Shown piece by piece: positions 1-5,709 of a stretch of DNA of 64,000 nucleotides. Positions within the stretch are counted from its first letter, which is position 1, and each line of letters starts with the position of its first letter. Source of the DNA: Acidimicrobiales bacterium (GTDB lineage: Bacteria; Actinomycetota; Acidimicrobiia; Acidimicrobiales; SZUA-35); NCBI GenBank assembly GCA_028285495.1, contig JANQPB010000044.1, positions 406,511 to 470,510 of the forward strand. Reading direction: 5' to 3'. The notes under the pieces were generated by a model that worked only from the letters and a program-made list of their open reading frames with translations, had not been told where the DNA came from and did no database searches. The position numbers and the translations under genes were made by a program.

Positions 1-565
1 GACCGGTCCGCAGCGGGGCCCGGAGATCGTGGGCCATGATCCCGAGACACTCCTCGAGGTCGGCGTTGGCCACCTTCAGCTCGAAGGCGAGCTGGCGGAC
101 GGCCTCGTCGGAGCGGGACCGGGCCATCGAGTAGCGGAGCGTGCGTCCGAGCAGCTCGGCGTCGTAGGCCCCCTTGAACAGGTAGTCCTGGGCCCCGGCC
201 TCGAGCGCCAAGACCGGGAACGCGGGATCGTCCGACCTGGTGAGGACGACGACCGGGGTCGGGCCGGCGAAGGCGACGACACGGCGAAGGAGATCGATGC
301 CGTAGCCGTCGGCCACGGCCAGGTCGCAGAAGATGACGTCGGGATGGAGCCGGCGCAGCCCGTTCTCGAGGTCGGCCAGCCGATCGAAGGCGCGGACGTC
401 GACGCCGGACGGCCAGGCCGCCGACAGCCCCCGGGTGATGGCCATGACGTCGACCTCGTCGTCCTCCAGGAGGGCGACGCGCAGGCTCGTGTCGTCGACC
501 GGGAGGGCGCGCGACACCTGGGCCTCGAGGTCGGGAACTGCGCCGGCTGGATCTGCAATGGCCAT
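1..565 (-). CDS. Response-regulator receiver fused to histidine kinase, cut by the window edge
   Basis: The 5' end is complete (ATG at 565-563) and the 3' end runs off the window. The visible 188 residues start with a receiver domain: acidic pair E34-D36, phospho-acceptor Asp81 in IFCDLAVADG, and the conserved Lys131 in QDYLFKG. After a short helical linker comes the start of a HisKA dimerisation domain with the H-box MAHDLRAPLRTG, phospho-acceptor His179. The order receiver first, kinase second is that of hybrid kinases that take a phosphoryl group from a partner and pass it on, often in phytochrome-like or multistep phosphorelays. No membrane segment lies in the visible part, so it is probably cytoplasmic. 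The catalytic ATPase domain must lie outside the window. The stretch between it and the Nudix gene (566-673) shows no other gene. Confidence 0.85.
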   Translation of the reverse strand, partial: MAIADPAGAVPDLEAQVSRALPVDDTSLRVALLEDDEVDVMAITRGLSAAWPSGVDVRAFDRLADLENGLRRLHPDVIFCDLAVADGYGIDLLRRVVAFAGPTPVVVLTRSDDPAFPVLALEAGAQDYLFKGAYDAELLGRTLRYSMARSRSDEAVRQLAFELKVANADLEECLGIMAHDLRAPLRTG

Positions 566-673
566 AGTCCCGGTCTGTATCGGACCGACCCCTCGTGGGC
601 TGTAGTGCCCAGTTGCCGGGCGTCGGACCCAGGGCGGCGTACCCAGGCGATGGCCGGGTCGGGCGTGGTCCGC

Positions 674-1363
674 TCAGCTGCGGTGGTACTGCCAGCCGCG
701 GTCGACCATCACGAGACGGTGGCGGGGACCGTCGACCTCGGCGTCGCCTCCGTCGTAGGCCACGTCGCCGGCCCAGGCGATGGTCATCGGCTCCCTGGCG
801 ATTGGGCGGGTGCGGAACTCCTCGGGCTCCTGGCCCGCAGCCCACGTCATCGCCGATGCGACGGTGTCGTGGCCGCCGAGCTGGGTGAGCGTGATCCAGG
901 TCGGCGGGACGAGCTCGATCCTGCCGTCGGCGTGGTCGGCGAGCGCAGACGCCGGCCGGTACCACCGGTCCTCGTGGATCTCGCCATGGTCGATGGCGAC
1001 GTCGCCGGCCGGGGCGGTCGTGGCGAAGAACCAGGTGGAGAATCGCCGCCGCGGCCCGCGGGTCGGGGCGGCCGGCATCTTGGGTGGCACCCAGTACGAC
1101 CACGTCTCCAACCGGTCGCCGTCGATGGCCAGACCGGTCTCCTCGTCGACCTCCCGGACCGCAGCCAGGCGGGCCGAGGCCAGGCCGTCGCCGGGGATCA
1201 GCTCATCGTCGTCGACCCGGCCACCGGGGAACACCCAGGCCCCACCGAAGGCGATCTTCGAGTTGCGGCGCAGCATGAGGACCTCGAGGCCACCGCCGTC
1301 GGGACCGTCCCGCAGCAACAGCACGGTGGCGGCGGGAATCAGCTCGGGGTCGTCCTCGATCAC
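674..1363 (-). CDS. Nudix hydrolase
   Basis: A 229-residue Nudix-fold pyrophosphohydrolase. The Nudix signature is seen as FPGGRVDD (residues 45-52) followed by REVDEETGL (70-78), whose glutamates bind the metal. The first glutamate of the classical 23-residue box is replaced (Ala-rich ARLAAV before REVDEE), with a short insert after the GG, as in the longer NUDT7/NUDT19-like or CoA-type Nudix proteins. The substrate is probably a CoA- or nucleotide-type diphosphate, but it cannot be read from sequence. I chose the GTG at 1363 over the GTG at 1372 because TACCGT lies exactly 7 nt upstream, as for other apparently leaderless genes here. In mycobacteria a Nudix gene also lies near pcnA close to the origin, so the location is consistent. 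Confidence 0.85.
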   Translation of the reverse strand: MIEDDPELIPAATVLLLRDGPDGGGLEVLMLRRNSKIAFGGAWVFPGGRVDDDELIPGDGLASARLAAVREVDEETGLAIDGDRLETWSYWVPPKMPAAPTRGPRRRFSTWFFATTAPAGDVAIDHGEIHEDRWYRPASALADHADGRIELVPPTWITLTQLGGHDTVASAMTWAAGQEPEEFRTRPIAREPMTIAWAGDVAYDGGDAEVDGPRHRLVMVDRGWQYHRS

Positions 1364-1528
1364 GGATGACACGGTACCCGGGGCCCGCCGGGCGGTCAGG
1401 TTCGTCGCGGTCGACCGGCCCGGGTTGCCGCCGCGGTGGCCGCCGCCGGGGGCGCGGGACGTGCGGCCGAATCGAGCTCCAGGGGACCCCGGTCGAGCGA
1501 GCGAGGTCGCCGACCGGCGAGCCCGTGA

Positions 1529-1549
1529 CGAACCTGCTCCGCAGGTTCG
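1529..1549 (-). terminator. Stem-loop after the small membrane protein gene
   Basis: A perfect 9-bp stem, CGAACCTGC pairing with GCAGGTTCG around a 3-nt loop, begins 2 nt beyond the stop codon of the gene ending at 1552. There is no T-run on either side, which is usual for high-GC actinobacterial terminators. It probably ends transcription of that small gene before the Nudix gene. Confidence 0.55.
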
Positions 1550-1551
1550 AC

Positions 1552-1758
1552 TCAGCCGAGGAGGCTGGCGATGGCCCAGATGGACACGGTCGTACCGATG
1601 GCGATCTGGATCAGCGAGCGGCCGAGCGGCGGGCGGGCGAGCTCGCCATCGGGGACGTCGGTCCGGGGCCGAGCCATGGCGGCGAGCGTGCCGAGGGCAA
1701 GGGCACCGCCGATGGCCAGCGTCAGCATCGGCAGCAGGTCGTCTCCGAGGAAGTTCAC
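1552..1758 (-). CDS. Small two-helix membrane protein of unknown function
   Basis: A 68-residue protein with two hydrophobic helices, roughly residues 9-29 (centred on TLAIGGALALGTLA) and 49-67 (centred on IAIGTTVSIWAIAS), joined by a polar loop that contains basic and acidic residues. I do not recognise a family. The same frame is open to 1884, but the start preferred here is the GTG at 1758: it gives MNFLGDD directly before the first helix and has GGAG four nucleotides upstream. The upstream 42 codons are rich in Pro and Arg and look like non-coding GC-rich sequence. It sits alone between the Nudix gene and the terminator behind dnaB and is followed by a strong hairpin. Confidence 0.5.
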   Translation of the reverse strand: MNFLGDDLLPMLTLAIGGALALGTLAAMARPRTDVPDGELARPPLGRSLIQIAIGTTVSIWAIASLLG

Positions 1759-1931
1759 GGGTCTCCGGATTTCTCGCTCAAGAATTCGGGGGGTCGGGAC
1801 GATGCTAGTGACACCGGTGGTCATCACCCCCACCGGGACGGGGAAGTCGAGTGGGAGGCGTCTCTCCTCCACACGCATCGCCACGGTACCCTCGGGTGCC
1901 GACGCCCGGCGCCTTCCGCTCGCTCCCCATC

Positions 1932-1956
1932 AAGCCCCGGCCTCCGGTCGGGGCTT
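1932..1956. terminator. Stem-loop downstream of dnaB
   Basis: AAGCCCCG and CGGGGCTT form a perfect 8-bp stem around a 9-nt loop, about 100 bp past the dnaB stop and before the start of the small membrane protein gene. It is symmetric; on the plus strand it is followed by a short GTTT tract. The likely role is to end the long rpsF-dnaB transcript. Confidence 0.6.
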
Positions 1957-2059
1957 GGTCGTTTCCGACGGGGCACGATCGGGTTGCCGCGGTCGGGCCC
2001 GTGGCCCGAACCAACGGCCTCGGCGGTGCTGGCCCGGCCGACGGTCAGCGGTCAGGGCG

Positions 2060-3463
2060 CTAGAAGTCCTCGGGTGGGGGCGCCGAGCCGGACGGCTCCG
2101 CCGGCGGGCCGGACGGGACCGAGCGGGCCATGTTGTCGAACCGGGTGTACTGGCCCCGGAACGCGAGCTTGGCCTTGCCGGTCGGGCCGTTCCGGTGCTT
2201 GGCCACGATCACCTCGGCGACGCCGCGATCGGGCGACTGGTCGTCGTAGACCTCGTCCCGGTAGAGGAACATGACGACGTCGGCATCCTGCTCGAGCGAA
2301 CCCGATTCGCGGAGGTCGGACAGCATCGGGCGCTTGTCGACCCGCTGCTCCAACTGGCGGTTGAGCTGGGCCAGGGCCACGACGGGGGCCTCGAGCTCGC
2401 GGGCCAGGATCTTGAGGTTCCGGGAGATCTCCGACACCTCGACCTGGCGGGACTCGGCGTTGGAGCGCCCGGTCATCAGCTGGATGTAGTCGACGACCAC
2501 CATCCCGAGGTCACCGACCCGGCTCTTGAGCCGGCGGGCCTTGGCCCGGATCTCCATGACCGAGGTGTGCGGGTTGTCGTCGATGTAGATCGGGGCCTCG
2601 GCCAGCCGACCGACGGCGTGGCTGATGCGGTTCCACTCCGGCTCCTCGATCCGCCCGGTCTTCACCCGGCTCGAATCGACAAGCGCCTCGGAGCAGAGGA
2701 TCCGCTGCGACAACTCGAGCTGGCTCATCTCGAGCGAGAAGAACAGCACCGGCTTCTGGTCGGCCATCGCTGCGTTGGCGGTCATGCCGAGGGCGAACGC
2801 CGTCTTGCCCATGGCCGGCCTGGCGCCGACGACGTAGAGCGCGTTCGGTTGGAGGCCGGCGAGCAGCTCGTCGAGGTCGAGGTAGCCGGTGCTCGTTCCG
2901 GTGATCGCCTCGCCCCGCTCGTAGAGCATCTCGAGCCGATCGAGATTGGCCGACAGCAGATCCTTGATCTGGGCCGTTGTGTTGGTGACCCGGCGCTGGG
3001 CCACCTCGAACATGCGGGCCTCGGCCTCGTCGATCGCCTTGATGACGTCGTCGGGGACGCCGTAGGCGAGCTCGGCGATCTCGTTGCTGACCGTGATCAG
3101 CCGCCGCAGCAGCGCGTGCTCTTCGACGATCTTGGCGTAGTGGGCGGCGTTGCTGATCGCCGGTGTCGACGCCTGGAGATCGAGCAGCAGCGCCGGGCCG
3201 CCGATCTCCTCGAGCAGGTTGGCCCGCTGCAGCTCCTCGGCCACGGTGACCACATCGACCGGTTGGCCGGCGCCGTAGAGGCCCATGATGGCGTCGTACA
3301 GATGGCCGTGGGCCGGCTTGTAGAAGTGGTCCGGGTCGAGGGTCTCGACGACCTCGGCGATCGCCTCACGCGACAGCAGCATCGCCCCGAGCACCGACTC
3401 CTCGGCCCGCAGGTTGCTCGGGGGGACCCGGGTCGGGGTCACGGGGCGCGGGGCGTCGGACAT
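2060..3463 (-). CDS. dnaB: Replicative DNA helicase DnaB
   Basis: The 467-residue hexameric helicase that unwinds the fork 5' to 3' and recruits primase. The N-terminal helical DnaB domain (about residues 15-120, beginning NLRAEESVLGAML) is followed by a linker and the RecA-like ATPase. Walker A is GARPAMGKT (213-221), Walker B is MVVVDYIQLM near residue 320, and the arginine-finger/DNA-loop region LSDLRESGSLEQDADVV follows. No intein is present, unlike some mycobacterial DnaB genes. A Pro/Ser-rich tail of about 20 residues ends the protein. It is the last gene of the rpsF-ssb-rpsR-rplI-dnaB block but is separated from rplI by 251 bp holding DnaA-box-like sites, so it may have its own promoter there. 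Confidence 0.98.
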   Translation of the reverse strand: MSDAPRPVTPTRVPPSNLRAEESVLGAMLLSREAIAEVVETLDPDHFYKPAHGHLYDAIMGLYGAGQPVDVVTVAEELQRANLLEEIGGPALLLDLQASTPAISNAAHYAKIVEEHALLRRLITVSNEIAELAYGVPDDVIKAIDEAEARMFEVAQRRVTNTTAQIKDLLSANLDRLEMLYERGEAITGTSTGYLDLDELLAGLQPNALYVVGARPAMGKTAFALGMTANAAMADQKPVLFFSLEMSQLELSQRILCSEALVDSSRVKTGRIEEPEWNRISHAVGRLAEAPIYIDDNPHTSVMEIRAKARRLKSRVGDLGMVVVDYIQLMTGRSNAESRQVEVSEISRNLKILARELEAPVVALAQLNRQLEQRVDKRPMLSDLRESGSLEQDADVVMFLYRDEVYDDQSPDRGVAEVIVAKHRNGPTGKAKLAFRGQYTRFDNMARSVPSGPPAEPSGSAPPPEDF

Positions 3464-3487
3464 CAGGTCATCCTGGTCGGACCGGGC

Positions 3488-3632
3488 TGTGGATCGCTAG
3501 ACGCCAAACCTGTTGGCAACCTGTGCATTGCTCCTCCCGGGCGGTGGACAACGGCGTTGTCCACAGGACGACGGCGATCTGTGGACAACATCGGGACCGG
3601 CCGGCTCAGTCCTGTGGATGATCGGTGGATAG
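3488..3632. promoter_or_regulatory. Cluster of DnaA-box-like 9-mers upstream of dnaB
   Basis: The rplI-dnaB gap holds two perfect actinobacterial-type boxes TTGTCCACA in opposite orientation (3557-3565 on plus, 3580-3588 on minus), 14 bp apart. Four weaker ones surround them: CGATCCACA (3488-3496, minus), TTGTCCACC (3543-3551, minus), TCATCCACA (3613-3621, minus) and CTATCCACC (about 3624-3632, minus). The consensus is TTRTCCACA. The region is also slightly less GC-rich than its surroundings. It could be a DnaA-controlled dnaB promoter, a DnaA-titration site, or part of an origin. No dnaA or dnaN lies in the window, so an origin is not claimed. Confidence 0.6.
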
Positions 3633-3714
3633 TGGTGGAGACCAGCGAGTATCGGCGCGACGAACCGCACGGCTCGCGCCGCTCGATCCGCCAGCTGCGA
3701 GTGGTCGGTCCGCG

Positions 3715-4161
3715 TCAGGCGGCGACGACGGTGACCATCATCGGGAACTCGACCTCGGCGTGGGCCTTCACCGTCACGGTGTGGGCGCCGACGCTGCGGA
3801 TCGACTCGTCGAGCTCGATCATCTTGCGATCGAGCTCGACCCCGGTCTGGTCCTGGATGGCGGCGGCCAGGTCGGCCGACGTCACCGAGCCGAAGAGCTT
3901 GCCCTCGGACCCGGCCCGGGCCGAGACCTCGATCGGGCGGGAGACGAGCACCTTGGCGATCTCCTCGGCCGCCTCGCGCTCCTTGGCGTTGCGCATCTGC
4001 CACGTCCGCTTCATGGCCGAGGCCTGGGCCTCGACCCCGGCGCTGGCCTGCTGGGCCAGGCCCTTCGGGATCAGCGAGTTGCGGGCGTAGCCATCGGCCA
4101 CCTCGACCAGGTCACCCCGGTTGCCGAGGCCGGGAACGGTCTCGTGCAGGACGATGCGCAT
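3715..4161 (-). CDS. rplI: 50S ribosomal protein L9
   Basis: A 148-residue protein of the usual L9 length. The N-terminal RNA-binding domain with the signature around GLGNRGDLVEVADGYARN and LIPKGLAQ is followed by a long charged connecting helix (about residues 48-75, MKRTWQMRNAKEREAAEEI) and the C-terminal domain (KLFGSVTSADLAAAI onwards). L9 sits at the base of the L1 stalk and helps keep the reading frame. The gene lies 1 nt after the rpsR stop and is almost certainly cotranscribed and translationally coupled with it. Confidence 0.97.
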   Translation of the reverse strand: MRIVLHETVPGLGNRGDLVEVADGYARNSLIPKGLAQQASAGVEAQASAMKRTWQMRNAKEREAAEEIAKVLVSRPIEVSARAGSEGKLFGSVTSADLAAAIQDQTGVELDRKMIELDESIRSVGAHTVTVKAHAEVEFPMMVTVVAA

Positions 4162-4162
4162 C

Positions 4163-4621
4163 TCAGGCCTCCGCCATGCTCTCGTCGGTCGTCACCTCGA
4201 CGCCCTCGACCTGTGCGGCTTCCTCGGCCGGCGACTCGGCCGCCCGGTCGCGCCCCTCACCCGGCCGGCCGTCACTGCGATCGCCGCGATCGCCGCGGTC
4301 ACCCCGGTCGCCGCGACCCTCGCCCCGCTCGTCCCGGCGGCCGCCGCGACGCTGGGTGGTGACCCGGCTGGTGTACGGCAGCAGGCCCATCTCGCGGGCG
4401 TTCTTGACCGCCCGGGCGATCTCCCGCTGCTGCTGGGAGTCGTTGCCGGTCACCCGTCGCGACCGGATCTTGGCCCGGTCGGACATGAACCGCTTGAGCA
4501 TGTCGACGTCTTTGTAGTCGACGTAGGTGACGCCCTCGGTGACGAGGGGGCTGATCTTCTTCTTGCCCTTTCGCCCGATCGGCTTGGGCTTGGTGCGCTT
4601 ACGCGAGCTCGACTTCGCCAT
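4163..4621 (-). CDS. rpsR: 30S ribosomal protein S18 with a long RGD-rich tail
   Basis: The first 85 residues are ordinary S18: a basic N-terminus (KRTKPKPIGRKGKKK), YVDYKDVDMLKRFMSDRAKI, and the ending AREMGLLPYTSR. S18 binds the 30S platform with S6. The protein then continues for about 67 residues as a low-complexity tail: Arg/Gly-rich with four consecutive GDR triplets, then acidic (AEEAAQVEGVEVTTDE). S18 is normally 75-90 residues, so 152 is long. Its ATG overlaps the ssb stop by one base (TAATG), giving tight translational coupling. The tail is in frame with no frameshift sign and probably disordered; its role is unknown. Confidence 0.95.
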   Translation of the reverse strand: MAKSSSRKRTKPKPIGRKGKKKISPLVTEGVTYVDYKDVDMLKRFMSDRAKIRSRRVTGNDSQQQREIARAVKNAREMGLLPYTSRVTTQRRGGRRDERGEGRGDRGDRGDRGDRSDGRPGEGRDRAAESPAEEAAQVEGVEVTTDESMAEA

Positions 4622-5085
4622 TAGAACGGCTCCTCATCGGGGTTGTACGGGGGGGCGCTCCCGGCCGGGGAGCCTCCGGGGCGGGGACCACCGCCACCGC
4701 CGCCGCCGCCGCTGCCGGTGGGGCGTTCGTTTCGCATCACCTCGGCCGTGGCCCAGCGGAGGCTGACGGCCACGTCGTCGGCGACGATCTCGACCTTGGA
4801 GCGCTTCTCGCCCTCCTGGGTCTCCCAGCTGCGCTGGTCGAGGCGGCCGGCGACGGTCACCCGCGTGCCCTTGGCCACGGACTCGGCCACGTTCTCGGCC
4901 AGCTGGGCCCAGCAGGTGATGTCGAAGAAGGAGACCGCCTCCTCCCACTCCTGTGTCTGCCGGTTCTGCCACCGTCGGTTGACGGCGATGCCGAAGCTGG
5001 CGACGGCCTGTCCGGATGGGGTGAACCGGAGCTCCGGTTCACGGGTTGCGTTGCCGGTGACGGTCACCGTGTTGTCGATTGCCAT
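4621..5085 (-). CDS. ssb: Single-stranded DNA-binding protein
   Basis: A 154-residue SSB. The OB fold spans about residues 1-110 (MAIDNTVTVTGNATREPELRF, FDITCWAQLAENVAES, GTRVTVAGRLDQRSWET). A glycine-rich linker with eight glycines in a row follows, then the conserved acidic tip PDEEPF, which recruits replication and repair proteins. It coats single-stranded DNA at forks. The start is fixed by GAGAGGGA 7-10 nt upstream. It lies between rpsF and rpsR in one operon, the usual bacterial arrangement that couples ribosomal protein and SSB production. Confidence 0.97.
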   Translation of the reverse strand: MAIDNTVTVTGNATREPELRFTPSGQAVASFGIAVNRRWQNRQTQEWEEAVSFFDITCWAQLAENVAESVAKGTRVTVAGRLDQRSWETQEGEKRSKVEIVADDVAVSLRWATAEVMRNERPTGSGGGGGGGGPRPGGSPAGSAPPYNPDEEPF

Positions 5086-5098
5086 GGGTCAGTCCCTC

Positions 5099-5422
5099 TC
5101 AGGCGCTGGCGCCGGCCAGGCCACGACGATGAGCCTCGTCGAGCGGCAGGCGCACGATCTTGTGGCGGATCACTTCATCCGCGAGCCGCAGAACGCGATC
5201 GAGCTCGTTCAGCGCGTTGGGAGCCAGGAACTCCAAGACGACGTAGAAGCCTCGATTGGCCTTGTTGATCTCGTAGGCGAACTCGCGCACGCCCCACTTG
5301 TCGAGCTTCTCGAGCGTGGCGCCCGCATCCTTGGCCATGGCTTCGAGTCGGTTGACGAAGGTCTGGATCGACGACTCGTCGGTGTCTTCGGTGAAGATCA
5401 CCATGATCTCGTATGCCCTCAC
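5099..5422 (-). CDS. rpsF: 30S ribosomal protein S6
   Basis: A 107-residue S6, beginning MRAYEIMVIFTEDTDE and containing the family core DKWGVREFAYEINKANRGFYVVLEF and DEVIRHKIVRL. S6 pairs with S18 on the 30S platform. The open frame extends further upstream, but the GTG at 5422 is the true start: it matches the family N-terminus and is preceded by a strong AGGGAGGT site 10 nt away. It is the first gene of the rpsF-ssb-rpsR-rplI unit. Two GC-rich hairpins stand immediately upstream of its ribosome binding site. Confidence 0.96.
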   Translation of the reverse strand: MRAYEIMVIFTEDTDESSIQTFVNRLEAMAKDAGATLEKLDKWGVREFAYEINKANRGFYVVLEFLAPNALNELDRVLRLADEVIRHKIVRLPLDEAHRRGLAGASA

Positions 5423-5443
5423 GGGGGGATACCTCCCTGTGGA

Positions 5444-5480
5444 CCCGGGTTGTCGCCCGGGGCTCCCGACCATCGGGAGC
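5444..5480 (-). promoter_or_regulatory. Two back-to-back hairpins in the rpsF leader
   Basis: Directly upstream of the rpsF ribosome binding site lie two abutting perfect stems. One is GCTCCCGA/TCGGGAGC with a 3-nt loop (5462-5480), the other CCCGGG/CCCGGG with a 6-nt loop (5444-5461). Leaders of rpsF operons in many bacteria fold into an element that binds the S6:S18 dimer for feedback control. The position fits such a role, but I could not match the known consensus, so the role is inference. Confidence 0.4.
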
Positions 5481-5616
5481 AGGGTGCCGGCCGGCGGCTG
5501 CCGTCCGGTTGTCGGCCGTCCGGGTTGACCGGGTGGCCGGGGTTTGGTGCCGGGGCGCACGGACGGACCGGCACATGACACCGCCAACCAACCGTATCGG
5601 CCACACCTGGAATCGC

Positions 5617-5645
5617 CACGCCCCCGAACCTAGCCAGGGGGTGTG
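5617..5645 (-). terminator. Stem-loop behind the penicillin-binding protein gene
   Basis: CACGCCCCC (5617-5625) pairs with GGGGGTGTG (5637-5645) through a 9-bp stem with one G-T pair and an 11-nt loop. It lies 65 bp past the stop of the penicillin-binding protein gene and before rpsF, so it would separate the two transcripts. Confidence 0.45.
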
Positions 5646-5709
5646 ACGCTGAAGGACGGCGAGCCGGCCTCGGCGCCCGGTCGCTCAGCCGGCCTCGGCG
5701 CCCGGCCGG

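Noticed and set aside
3464..3714. A replication origin (oriC) between rplI and dnaB.
   Set aside because: DnaA boxes are clear, but there is no dnaA/dnaN, no strong AT-rich unwinding element and no skew data, so only a box cluster is claimed.
5099..5587. A 162-residue form of S6.
   Set aside because: The extra N-terminal residues are Pro/Gly/Arg-rich; the strong ribosome binding site and family alignment fix the start at 5422.
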